Positions 13,210-25,200 of a stretch of 64,000 bases of DNA are shown here, in pieces (within the stretch, counting starts at the first letter, position 1; every line of letters starts with the position of its first letter). The notes under the pieces were generated by a model. That model made no database searches and had not been told where the DNA came from. It worked only from the letters and a program-made list of their open reading frames with translations. The stretch spans positions 558,001 to 622,000 of the forward strand of contig JBAJFE010000037.1 of assembly GCA_037903355.1 (NCBI GenBank), read 5' to 3'. Origin of the DNA: Trichuris trichiura. Lineage: Eukaryota > Nematoda > Enoplea > Trichinellida > Trichuridae. Both the position numbers and the translations under genes were made by a program.

Positions 13210-16200
13210 ATGAACAATTTCCTGTTCATTTCTTTTCTGCTATATTTTGCAGTGGCCTCTGCAGTGTTTTTGAAGAGGGTAAGTGTAAAATCAGGTGCAA
13301 CGCATAGGCTAACTAATTAATGATTTTTGCTGACGGCAACTACCAGTAAGCAAGCCAAACACGCGCACTTACACGTATGGATAACCTTTCTTTCACTGTA
13401 ACAGAAAAAACGTTTACTTGCAGAAAGTCAGAAGCTTTCAGATCATACCTCATCCACCATACGCAGACGACGGACTAAGTACGACCTGAAAGCTTCAAGT
13501 TTTGTATAAAGCTTTTTCCATGTAACTGAAAAACTGTATGGATCTGTTGCTTAAATCTCTGCGCATTAACGCATACGTCATCACGTAGCTAATACTGTTA
13601 ACGGCGTAAATTACCAAGGCTTCGAAGGGAGCTTATCAACATTAATGGATGTTACCTTTGTCAGCCATGGCACAATATAGCCACATCAGGCGAATTGCGA
13701 GAACCACGCATAAGAATCAAAGACAATGACATGGACTACTTAGTCAAATCCATACTGTGGAAAAAACAAACACTTATAGACGGTTTCTATGCCGTACGAC
13801 AAGATATCTACAAAATTCACCAGCTTGCAACACATGTCAGCATTGTTTTCAGCATCGTTACATCTGTCTGCCATCCAGCAATGCCGGTAAGTTTTGAATA
13901 GCCTACCAGCTTCATTTGTAAAGCGAAAGAATGTAGAAAATAATTTGTGTGCAAAGTTTCTGCTTTTTATCAATTTGACCGCTTATCAAACAGTCTTCAT
14001 ACCGACAGGATAAACAGGGCGGTTAATGCAATACTGAAAAGTCAAACCTTGAACTGATTTTCAGTCTACCTGTTTACTATACATCATCTAATCGGGAACT
14101 TCTCAGAAATGTGAGAACTCACATATACGCGCATGCTTATATGCATGCTTCCATTCTTGTTTGGATTGTTTGTACTGAGCGTGTCCCGTTGAAAAACAGA
14201 AAAAAATTTTAACGCTGAGCCGTAGCTTTCGTTCCACGAGTGACCAGTCTTTAGCGGTACTAAAAATTTTTAGTACCGCTAAGGACGGGTCACGCACGAC
14301 TAGAAAGGTACGGCCTACCTCTAAAAATTTTTTCTATTTTTCAACTAGGAAGCTCCGTACAAACAATCCAAACATGAAAACCTACGGTTCCGTACAAAAA
14401 AGCTATACGCTTCCTTTCTACAAACTTAAAGGCGGATCTTAAGGGGCCTTTTTGGGAAAGAAACGAACGCCAGTTGATGAACTGCCCAAAAGGGTAACTG
14501 ATGGTTTTAAAATTCTTTGCAAAAGTGGCAGTTTAATTATGTCCTGTCGTTAGGACCTTTGATAATTTCAGAATTTTCCAAAAAAGCTGCAGGTGAAACT
14601 AAGCGAATTCGGAAAGCTTAGCGCAAGATGGACTTCACGTTATACGACTTTTTCCATGACAATTGTAGAGGTTGTAAAAAACGTGGCTTTCAAGATAAAG
14701 GGGCGCATTTACGTTAAGGAACGCAATACTGTTTCACCGTATGACTAATAAATAAACAACAAGACTAAGTTTATTACCACCAAAATGAGGGTAGCCAAAA
14801 ATCATTACTAGTGCAAACTTGTTAATAACATTTGGACATTTGCTATTCTGTTTTCTGGGAGATTTCTGTCCGATTGATCGATTACTACGGGTGGTTAAAT
14901 TTGTGCAAGTTATCTGGCTTGATTGCTGAAGTCAGAGCGCAGAGGTAAGAATGTTGCAAAGCCAGAAAGAGCTCAAGAAATGGAAGAGGCAAAAAGGTTA
15001 CTGCATAATTTTCCTCGCTTCGCGTAGGCACTAAGAATGGAAGATCTCTACGGTGTACGGTGTCCCAAGCAAAGGATAACAAGAATGTGGATCTGCAGAG
15101 CTGACATCTACCAGAAAGAAGAAAAGAACAGCAAAGTGCGATGTGCTCCATCGACAATGTTCAGCTCAAATGCAAGTGCATTTTATATTACCTTCTATTT
15201 CATAATGTTAAACAGAGCAGAGAGTGGTTTTTGCTACCAGTCTTAAATCCTCAATAAATAGGTACAAAGCAAACTGATAAAACAGGGTTGCCGTTTTCTT
15301 ATTTTGATGAGTGATGAAATAGTTGTAAAGGCCTGGAAAATCAGCATAAAACTGAAAACGCTTTCCCCAATACCGTCACGTATGAAAAGAGACTGCCATT
15401 ATGCAGAAAAAAAACCGTATTAGATCTTTCATTTTTATTCTTTTGGACGAAAAAGATTTCACAAGGAAAAAAAGAGCGGAATTTTACAGGCCCTGCCAGG
15501 ACTAGGAGCAGACGATGAAGACCCAAAGAAGCCCCAAGTAATTGTACCAGAAAGACAAGACGTTCTTTTGCTCATTACGTTGTACCTGCTCGAAGTGGCA
15601 CCGATGAGCACTGGCTATTACGAGAAACTTCAACAAGTTTACAGCGCCCACCAAATTGGCGCAGCATACAAAGTTGAATTTGCGGTAGCACCTAGTACTT
15701 GCGATGCAACGATGAGAGTAAGTTAGACACTGTGCTTTCCCTGTCAAAAGAAACGCATCAACGAGACCGAGGGCGAAAACAAATTTAAACCTTAAACTCA
15801 TCCTGGAAAAGTCTACTTTTAAGCTTCAGTGATTGCTTGGCAGCTTTTATCGGTTATATTTTGAAACAGACAAATTCATTTTACTTTATGCGTTTTGAAG
15901 ACTGTCAATCAAAGAATCTAAACACAACTATTCGGCTAACGCCATTTGAGATAGACCAATTTGGCGGCAAATTTGAAAACATAACATATTCATTATGTGT
16001 AGTCTAATAAAGCGCGGAAAACGAAAAACACGAGATAAAGAAAACAGATTTGAGCATAAAACTTTCTTCAGCTTTCCCTGGAAGAGGTATACTCGAACAT
16101 GTGTCCAACCCAACAAGTACCCTTCTGGAAGTTGTGCAAAGGCACACTATACAAGATTATCAACTACAAACCGCACATTGTATGTGGAGGGAAAGTAACT

Positions 16201-19200
16201 GCCGGGCATCATGAAAAGGTTAGTACAAAGAACGCTTTAAACGTACAATCTAATTACTGCTAGTACAAAGGTACATAATTTTTCAACGGCTTGTATAAAC
16301 CTCGGTAGGCAACTTGTTTCAGTGTTTCAGTTCAATAACTTGCGACGACTTGCGTTCGCAAAACAGATATTTAGTGTTAAGTGTTCAGATTGTTAAAAAC
16401 ATAATGAAGTATTATTTTTGTGTAAGCAAGTTCTGTTTGACTTCCCAGTTGGAACTGGTGAGAGAATTTGCTTCCTAAAGATTATTTCAAAGGCATGCGG
16501 TTTGCTGAGGTACAAGCTAAATGAATTATGATTTAACGAACACGTAATGCCTTCGGCCATCAGATGTCACGATTATCAGACACATTTCGACCGAAATGGC
16601 TTGCTTATAGTTGCACATATACAATAGCATTCATGTTTTTAAATTAATTGGATAATGACATAATGAAAAGTTTGCTTTAGTTCCTAAGAAGAGCTAAGGG
16701 CAATGACAGGGTAATTTTCCGGCAAATTAAAACATGAGCGGTAGTCTTTTACATGATTTGGCCCTTGTACCAAAAACAGACCATCGTCTGATAATTAGCA
16801 TCTCACTTGCTTACACTTACTAGGTATACTAAGCGAATGACTGCATATTGTTCTACTTGCGAGGATGACGAAGAAGAATTTTTCAGATAACGGTTTCGCA
16901 GAATGACTTATACACAAGGCACTTGTACATGGAAAACCAAAAACTAAAGGAATTGCTACAAAAAGCACTTAATGCTTTGCATGTCCAGTTTGAAAAGTCA
17001 GCTGCCATCATTGACGCCATCTACAAAACCGTAGGAGATGGAATAACCATAAACGTCGAGTTTTCAATCGCACCTGCTTGCCGGAAGAAACAATCGGTAT
17101 GCTTCCGTTTAAACATTGGTTGTCTTTAAAATATTATGTAACTTATTATTTGTGTTTCCATGCCTTATAAGCCACTTAGAAAGGACTCAGTTTTTCTCTG
17201 AACTCTTACCAAGTTTAATCAACAGCAAAACCGTAGTATTAATGCTCCCTATAGTAATAGTAATACCGTCAAAGGATTTTATTAATGATACTGGCTTATT
17301 GCCAGCCGCATGATAAAGCTTAGATGCTACATTATTCAAACGGTAAAGTGTAAACCTTTCGGAAAAAACATGTTTCACCGCCTGTGAGTGACGAATTGCC
17401 GGACTGAACAATTTGCCAACACCAACCAGTCGCACAGAGCATTAGACGAAAACATGCAATGCTGCTGGTGAGGAACCGATCTTCAGAAAAATGTCTCAAC
17501 GCTTAGAGAACCGAGAAGTAGAAAAAAGCATGACATTGAAACATACGAATGGGAGATTTATGGAGGTTGACAGATAAACTCAAAGTACAAAAAAGGTAGA
17601 CGTTTAAAACCGGGGAAACAATTTCTGAAAGCCAAACGGGCAAATTAGACTTTTTGCTTAACGAATCTTCGTCAGAGCTAGTACAGTATGGTAAGCCCGT
17701 TTGTTAGTAAAAGATCAGAGACAAAAGAAGAAAAGATACGGAGCTATCAGGATGCTTAGGTTTCATCATCAGCGTGATAGAAAAAGGGATGACTTCCTTC
17801 TTTCCAGTCGCGCTGATGACAGGAGCCGAATGTCCTGATAGTTCCCTCTCTTCTCTTCATTTTCCCTCTGATCTTTTACCAACATCAACGGTGAGAACCT
17901 AAACGCCAGTTATCAGACATCTCGCTTCCAGACCTGCGGATCACCTTTCTGTGTACAGTAGGGACAAGTTTAGTAGTATTATGGAAAACGCCAAACAGTT
18001 CAGTGTGTGACAAATGGCTCGCGAAAGTACCAAATCAATGTGGAATGCTTTGAGCAAGGGCATTCCAGAATCGAACAAACTCTCAAGCCTATTTGCAACT
18101 TTACTTACTAACACTGACATAAGAATTGAAATGCTACGAAACTTGTTACTTGTGAACCATTTCATCGTAGTTTAGAAATATGATAACCCAGCTGCTCATG
18201 GTTGCAATGTTAAAACGAACAAAAGGCAGCTGTGTACTGGTGATTTCGAAATAAAGAAACAAACTTTAACTCACTTGAAATGCACTCAATTCTTCGAGCC
18301 GGATCTTACTGCCCAAGAATACATTGACAAGAAGAAGGTACGTGTACTGCTCGCTTTCTTGTAACAGTTTTACTATAAAAGTAACATCTCGGATGCTTAA
18401 GCTATTTAGCGAATTAAGGCTTTTGTATGAACATTTGATAATACGTTGAAAATATGAACAATCAGTTCTGTAGTGAACAGCCCTGCTGCATTGCTATACC
18501 CGCTGGCAAAAGTTTTGCAAATTTGAAGTTTAAAAAATTATTTACCGTTAGCTTACGAATGTAAACGACTGCGCTAATCCTTGTTGAAAAGATCGTCAGA
18601 CTGATAGCAAATTTTTGTATTTACTTCAGGGCTTATCGATTGAACTGACAATGAAATTCCTCAGAGAATATCTGAACGGACCAAACTTCAAATGGCACAA
18701 GCAATACATTCCCAGATTGCAAAGCATTGACGCCTTCGTTGCGCACGAATTATACGTTGAGGCAGAATTTACTCTGGCACTTACGAGGTGCAAAAGGACT
18801 GAGATGGTAAGTACGGCTGAAGATGAGTGCAGGCAAGTTTCTTTCTTAGTGAAGGTTAATAAAACTGTATTTCAAGTACTATGTGAGTATAATGAAGGAG
18901 AAAATCAAAAACTATCGAAGAGAAGAATAATTCTACTATTACAAATGGCGGTCACATTAGAAACTACTGAATTTATGAACACGCAACATCGAAAAGTTAC
19001 ATAAATCAAACAATTCAAAACCATTCTCATCTCCTTACGGAAATGTGACTGGCTTGTGAGCTTTCAATGTTACCTAAATTGAAACAAGGAACATATGAGT
19101 TCCCATCATGATGGCTGAATGACCACACAATCGTCAACACTTTGGACATTTATTAAGACGTACTCTGAATAATTACATTCAGCGGCTGAACTATAAGTGC

Positions 19201-19450
19201 GACCTAAATGAAGAAGCATACGGGCTCGTAAGGCTTAAAAAATAGGGGCCCAATCTCCTCGCACAATCACTCATTGATGATCTCTTAGATTCCCGTTGCC
19301 GAACTGTATTCCAACAAATGCAAAGCATCAGAGAAAAGGTCAAAGTACTACTGCACTGGAAATTTCAATCCCGTCCGAGAAACAGCTCATCAAGTCAAGT
19401 GCAACAAAATGAAGAAGCTGCTGAGAGAGCAGGAAAATCGAGTTGAATGA
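13210..19450 (+). CDS. Secreted four-domain multicystatin
   Basis: CDS join(13210..13278,13424..13478,13690..13886,15028..15171,15490..15717,16072..16218,16902..17096,18176..18337,18630..18806,19289..19450), 511 residues (516 if the seventh exon starts at 16887). Exon 1 encodes a signal peptide (MNNFLFISFLLYFAVASA). Four type-2 cystatin-like domains follow. Each is split by a phase-0 intron just after its first cysteine and each keeps four cysteines in cystatin order. Second halves share a pattern such as EVYSNMC, ELYSNKC and EDLYGVRC. The inhibitory loop QxVxG is degenerate in all four (for example HQIGAAY, KTVGDGI, AFVAHEL), so papain-type protease inhibition is doubtful. Multi-cystatin-like excretory/secretory proteins lacking the inhibitory motif are known from Trichinella, and this looks like that kind. 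Assignment rests on the repeated exon pairs and the cysteine pattern. Confidence 0.85.
14158..14374. repeat. Fold-back element, ~108-bp arms
   Basis: Two arms (14158-14266 and 14267-14374) form a nearly continuous palindrome with no loop. The outer ends read TGTTTGGATTGTTTGTAC and its reverse complement, and the centre is ACTAAAAATTTTTAGT. Arms differ at a modest number of positions. It sits in the intron between the two halves of the first cystatin domain. The inner part of the arm (GTGACCCGTCC.CAGCGGTACTA-like) recurs in the larger fold-back at 49.97 kb, so both belong to one dispersed family. Confidence 0.8.
15172..15489 (+). other. GC-AG intron in the multicystatin gene
   Basis: After AGCTCAAAT the exon ends at GCAAGT, the usual sequence of a GC-type donor. 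The acceptor is GAATTTTACAG. No GT donor in phase 0 exists in the second half of the first domain. Using GC-AG keeps the frame and joins domain one to domain two in the same phase as the other domain boundaries. A downstream AATAAA near 15254 could instead end a short transcript. Confidence 0.6.
17702..17884. repeat. Fold-back element, ~73-bp arms
   Basis: Left arm 17702-17774 (from TGTTAGTAAAAGATCAGAG to CATCATCAGCG) is the imperfect reverse complement of 17810-17884 (from CGCTGATGACAGG to GATCTTTTACCAACA), with a loop of about 35 bp. It lies in the intron splitting the third cystatin domain. The arms are not obviously related to the 14.2-kb fold-back. Confidence 0.75.
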
Positions 19451-19492
19451 AGAGCGGCAGACCATGCTGAACACAAGTCCGTAACATGACTC

Positions 19493-19498
19493 AATAAA
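19493..19498 (+). promoter_or_regulatory. Poly(A) signal of the multicystatin gene
   Basis: AATAAA lies 43 bases after the TGA stop of the last cystatin exon, a normal distance for the 3' end of a short nematode UTR. It supports 19289-19450 as the terminal exon. Confidence 0.6.
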
Positions 19499-20033
19499 TA
19501 ACGAATAGCCTTTAAATTATCTATGGAATGCACAGTTTTCAAAGAAGTACGAAAACTGACGAAATAGTTTTGCACGCGAAGGCATACAATTTATTTGAGA
19601 AAGAACACAAGATAAAACAAAAGTTCCACACATTTTGACTAGGTCAAGCGCAAGACTACGTTCACGTAATGCTTATTTTGACCCTATCGCCTGTGGCCTT
19701 TTATTACTGGAAATTTTGCTTCCGTAACTACAGGAAAGAACAGTAGGTAATCATAGAGCTGCCTTGAGCTATGACTTTAAATACTTCTTCTTGTCAGACT
19801 CATTTTCGTAAAATCTTTTGAAAAGAAGAAGAGCATTCTAAACTAAATTTTCCAAAGTAAAATTCACGAAGCGAAGCGTAAACCTACGCGCAGGCAGGTG
19901 ACTTTACTAGAAGCATATCATTAATAAGAACATATTTCGCATATTTAATAATTACAGAAAATGAAGAAACCGTTTGTTACATACTTACACACAAATTTTA
20001 AATCTTCAGAGATTTTAGGGCCAAACGGGCTTC

Positions 20034-20277
20034 ATTTTCAACGATCACAAATATTAGCTCCATGTGCGACGAGGTCAGTAGCATAAAGGTGGACTAGATC
20101 AACTACAGAGCCGAGGGTGAGTGGTTGGTGAAGTTTGGAATAGCCGCAACTTCAAGCAACCGAAACCTGACTTTTCAGCTATTGCAAACTTCGATAGCTC
20201 ACCCCTGGATATGTAACTAACCTGACCTACCACTAACCTCACCGCAAATGGGACTCGGATTTGTGATCGTTGAAAAT
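20034..20277. repeat. Inverted repeat, ~55-bp arms
   Basis: ATTTTCAACGATCACAAAT at 20034-20052 is the exact reverse complement of 20259-20277. Partial pairing continues inward past GAGGTCAG near 20080, against CTGACCTAC near 20222. The loop of about 130 bp has no recognisable content. Confidence 0.7.
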
Positions 20278-20368
20278 AGTGTGTGCTAGCCTCTGAAAGC
20301 TTTGAAAATTTGGAATCTGTGCGTAAGTATGCCATAAACGGTTTGTAGGTTTTCCATAATTATTAAAT

Positions 20369-20513
20369 ATGGTTGTAAGGTCTTCTATGGCTTTTCCCGT
20401 TTTTCGTTGTGCTGTTATCTGTAATTAAACTAAAACAACTGCTCTACCAACGGATGGATGACACAACCAGCACAACGAAAAACGGGAAAAGCCGTAGAAG
20501 ACCTTACAACCAT
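20369..20513. repeat. Inverted repeat, 46-bp near-perfect arms
   Basis: 20369-20414 (ATGGTTGTAAGG...TTGTGCTG) and 20468-20513 are reverse complements with a single mismatch, around a 53-bp loop. The near identity means the copy is young or kept by selection or gene conversion. It begins about 90 bp after the preceding inverted repeat, but the arms are different. Confidence 0.85.
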
Positions 20514-21457
20514 GAAAATTCAACCCGTTACAAAACATCCAGTTTTCAATTATTAAATACATGAAATTTCGCAACTCCGTTACAAAATCTTTCATTTTGG
20601 AATAAGAGCACAATACTAATCGCTCAGAGGAGCTAAACTCTTTTACGAATGTGCTGGCAACAAGTCACACTCGATCTTTGATCAGTGCATTTTTGGCCAA
20701 TCGGCACAATAGAATTTACAGCTTACAACAGGCAGGTTCATTCGAAATCTGTTTTTAATGAACGGCTAATGAACTGACAGTTTCGGCTTGATGAAAAATT
20801 TGATACAATTGATAATCAGGGCCTTACTGAAGAAAAAAATTCACAGATAGAATTCACAAGTTGCAACTTAGTCGTTTACCCACCCAAGTCTACCACTGAG
20901 CGAACTTTCGTGATGCTCATGCTCGACGACGCCTCAGCGCGCACCCAGTAGCGTATCATCTGTCTGCTATGATGCAGTCCTACGTTCAGGCTTAAGCTTA
21001 CGAAAAAGCGGACCATGACTGCCGAAAAGCTTTTTTCTCAGCCGTCTTTTTCTGTGCATACCTCAGCCTAAACCAAAGCGTATGAGTTACGCTTAAGCTC
21101 AGGTGGAGGCAGTACATAATCAGCAGCATAGTGTTCTTCTCAGCAGTACTGTCCTGCTCTCATCTAAGCTTAAATGAAAACATAAGCATTACGCATGCAC
21201 TAGGGAACTGCGCGCCCTACTAAGTCGTTGATTGGCGAACGAGGGAGAGCTGAGTAGCGGCAAAAAGATATTGAATATGAGCATCATGAAAGGTTGATTG
21301 CAGAACGCAAAGATAAAAATCACTAAAAACTCATACAGTAAATGTTCGCAGGAACATTTTAAACAAGTTCGTTCATCATGCTATTACTTTAAAACAAATT
21401 GCAACGGACTTCTAGCACATTTACTGTTAGCTAAAGCGCGGAGCAACAGTTGGCTGA

Positions 21458-22220
21458 ATGGCGTCTCATAATGAGAGAGACTTAAGTGACTTAGTAAAAT
21501 CAGTTTTTATTTTTGGCACCGCAGTTTATTCTTGTTTGAATTTAAGGTGCAAGCAAAAAAGATTGACGAGGGAGAGGCCGGTAATGGAGAGAAGGAAGTT
21601 GAAAAAACTTACGCATTGCCTAAAAGTGGGCACGGAAGTGAAAATAAACAGCAGCAACTGGTCCAACCACTTTCCGCGTTTGAAGATAGTGAGTATCAGG
21701 AAATAAAGGCAAGTGAGACATCAAGCATCGGGTTTTTACCCTGCTGCAACGCTGCTGCTACCTGAAGACTCAAGCGAAAGACATAACAGTCGATCTTTTA
21801 GAACTTAGGTGACTATGAATTCAGTTCGTGGGGTGGTCGTGACACGGACAGCTGCTGTATTTGCGATAGTTTGGAAACTGATTCTGAATTGTCCAGCAAA
21901 TCCGAGCGAGCCGGCATTGAGGAAATACTTGAATTGGCTAACTGTCCAGCTGAATTGAAAACGGAAAACTACAGCAACGTTTGTTTGCAGGTTCATTTCT
22001 ATATCCCGCGCATAGATAAGTTTACTTTACTTTTCAGACCACAGAAAGACCTGACGCGAAGCAGGGTGATAACACTGAAAGGGACATTACTCCCAGTAAA
22101 GCGGCTGAAGAATTTTTGTTAGAAGAACGCGAGTCTGAAAAAAGCACTGCGTCCAGTGAATGGGAAAACTCGCAAACTGTCAGTTACACTTCTGCTGAAT
22201 CTGAAGACAGGGAATGGTAA
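21458..22220 (+). CDS. Acidic low-complexity protein, unknown function
   Basis: Probable CDS join(21458..21493,21547..21708,21802..21990,22038..22220), about 189 residues. All joins keep frame and introns are 47-93 nt. The product starts MASHNERDLSDL and is rich in Glu, Ser and Thr, with runs such as EEFLLEERESEKSTASSEW and a CCIC cysteine cluster. There is no signal peptide, no membrane segment and no family I recognise. The second intron can be read as GC-AG (AAG|GCAAGT at 21709) or as GT-AG from GTGAGT at 21689 to 21808; both stay open. The last codons read TGG TAA across a good GTAAGT donor. Splicing to the next acceptor would give TGT TGA, so the protein ends here either way. Real coding status is likely but not proven. 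Confidence 0.5.
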
Positions 22221-25200
22221 GTAATTTGAGCGTGTACAAATTTTAACTATCCATTTTTAGTTGAAAGAAGAAATCGGCGCTTGTCAACCTCAATGAAAAA
22301 ACAAAACACAATACATCATACCTTCTCTTTCTACTGTAACTGATTGTCAAGAGGAGGTTTGATGTCAACTGGAATTCATCACTCGTGCTTTTGAAACGGC
22401 TTTGTCCCGCTGACTAAATGGGGCAAAGTCGTTTGAAAAAGAGAAAACAGAGCACTGGTTGTTAACAGCTGATTTTTCCAACTTTAACTAATTAGCTTCA
22501 ACACTTCGCACATGCTAACTGACAATAGAAAAAAGCGAACACATGTCTTAGCCATTGATACGATCTCCTATTAAAATCTTGATGAAAAATTTCAAGCACT
22601 GTTATTGAAGGCCACACTTTGCAATCAACTTTCAACTGGACGAAATGTCTTGCACCTTCTTAAACAAGCCAAACGAATTCCAAGTCAACAGACTCAATGT
22701 TTTCATTATATTATCGACGATAATTGAAGTTTAGCCTTTCATTAAGGTAGTCTATTGCTCCGAAAATGGGGGCAAGATCAGCTTGCTTAATCTCCTTCTA
22801 TAGCAGTTTGTCTAGTATCTAAAACGACCTGAATGGTTGCACTTTTGCACTCGACTGGTAGAGAGACAGTTGAGACAATTAGCTAACGTAGATAAGCTGT
22901 TCAATAGGAGAACGCTGTTCTACTCAGCGGAAAGAATGAAGCTCCTAAAACATGCACTACCCAAAAGGATTAAGAAGGAAATCTGTTGACGATAATGCAC
23001 CTAAGATGTCCTTCGGCATTCTTAACACCACCTTTCAGGAAAAGCAAAAATGCAAATTTTTTCTTTCGCAGAAGTCTTGTAACGACACAAGATTCCCTGT
23101 CGCGCGATAACTCTACGAAACTTCCGAAACCGACTTAACCACACATCGTAAGCGTTATAAGTAACAGCAAATACGTGACTTAACGTTCTGAAACGAATTA
23201 ACCAACGCGCCAGTTGGATTGTAAGTAAGGTCTGTTGTTCTTTAGCTCTTTCCAAAGCTAACAAAGCAAAGGATCATCTCTCTGTGCCATTAACAAAAGA
23301 GAAAGACAATTTTCAAATGTATACACTCAATTATTTGTCGTAGCAGAATTCACCTGAAAAAGACAGCGCAGCTAGCCGCATTTGCATTTCTTTTGGATCG
23401 ATTCGTGATGCAGTGCGCACTTTCCACTTTGAAAGCAATTGACAGTTTCAACCGTTGTTTCAACTGAGCAGCACCTTTCTCTCTTAAGTTCAATTTCCGT
23501 GGTGAGGTGACCAATTCATAGTGTTTTAAAAAATTAAGTCGTTGAATCAAACATCAGTGAGAGTATCAGGCAAACAGTTTGTTCAAAAACAGACTAACGC
23601 GAGCCGTTGCTTAGCACCTTATATAGGAGAAATTGAGCTGAGCCTAAATGAACACTTCAAAGAATACACAGAAAAATGACTACCTACAAAAGTTCTGCGG
23701 ATAGTCAGGACAGAGAGACCTCTCAGCAGTCACAAACCATCACTGGACTTCTCAAGGTCATGAAAGAAGCACGTAAAACATCAGTAGTTGCAGAACACGT
23801 TGCAGGCTGCCATGGTTGTCTAGAAGCTTGAATTATTCACGGCGGGAGGCCATTACACTCACGAAGACTGTAGGAACCATTACATATAGGTCACATAATA
23901 CCTCAACGGAGGCAATGGTATCGAACCTGCTGACTTATTAGAGCCTCTCGTCCAGCTGCTCTCTAGGCATTCAGTCCAGCCTGAACCTAACCGACGCAAT
24001 GCAAGTCTGTTAATTTCCCTTTTTTCCAACCGTATATTTTTATTTTATTTAATCTTTTCTTTGCTTGCTTGTTTTGTCTTTACTTGAACCTTGCTTTCAC
24101 AATTTTTACACCAGTTCATTACTATCTGGCATAATTTATTATTACTCCTCAGTTTCACCGTAGTCGGTAAACGATTACTATGAAGACAACGTTCGCATGT
24201 TTGCGCTGATTGTTCTCAAGAATGTAAACATACGGTCAGACGTGACCAGAAAAGCTTTAAGCGTTTTGTCTTGAGTATGAAAATGTACAAGCCAGTTAAA
24301 AATTATCTTGTATTTCATTAAACAGGTACATTAGGTGTTATCAGCAATATGAGCATGAACAACTCGTGTAAGAACAGAAGCTCAATTTTGCAATGGGTTT
24401 TCCAGACTGACTGTATCCCGTCATCAGCATCAGACGCAATAAACAATTGGGTCTAATGCTGATGATAGATAACCTACGGACAGTCTTGAAAGCGCGCTTC
24501 AAGAATAAGCTCTCCTACGCTTACGGGCTGTTCATTCGTATATACCAAACAAGTTTAGTTACTTCACAGTAAGAAATTTCAAAATATTTTTAAATCAAAG
24601 TGCTCAGTGAAATAAGACGCTGATATAGCGCTAAAGTGCACGCATTCTTACGGCAAATGACTAGAGTAATTCACAATTTTACGCATGTCATTTCGGCTTT
24701 GGCAAGCAGTTTTCCATTAAAATGAAAAAACAGTCACTTACCTTGGAGGAAAAAAGTCAGCGATGAGTTTGTGCTGCTTGATGAACCAATAACGCAGAGG
24801 AATGTATCAGCGTTGACGGCTTTTCTGATCACACTACTTCAATGCTCGTCTTTAGAATTTATGCTTTGAAGGCGGTAAGCTACAACAAAAAGAGCAACTG
24901 TGGGGCTGAGCTCGTTAACGTTTCTCAAGTTGTCAGCGAATATTAGATTATTTATAGTTACTAGCTTAGCGCAATTACGAACAGTGATAAAGATGACAAG
25001 ACTACGTCCTTTAAATCACGAAACAAAGGAAAGGGACTTTTGTTCCAATGGATCATTAATTTAACAGCGCGCCAATCAGAAACTTGCTAGTCAGGTAGAG
25101 GACGGTTGGAAGGCTTTACCGCGTAGAGCAGAAAAAGAGGAAACGTCATCCGTTCACCTGCATGCACGAGCGTGTTTACTGCAGTATTAATTGAGCGCTT

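Larger units (their letters stand above)
19499..21457. other. Intergenic stretch with two fold-backs
   Basis: Between the multicystatin and the next gene I see no coding exon. The interval carries two neighbouring inverted repeats (20034-20277 and 20369-20513), listed separately. The rest is AT-rich, featureless sequence. Confidence 0.55.

Noticed and set aside
18615..19004. 129-codon frame taken as one unspliced exon
   Set aside because: Its first part is the fourth cystatin half-domain, but the frame runs through a clear GTAAGT donor at 18807. Splicing to 19289 restores the ELYSNKC half-domain seen in the other copies.
23905..23960. tRNA on the minus strand (GGTTCGAT-like T loop)
   Set aside because: The flanking bases do not form a T stem and no acceptor or anticodon arm fits.
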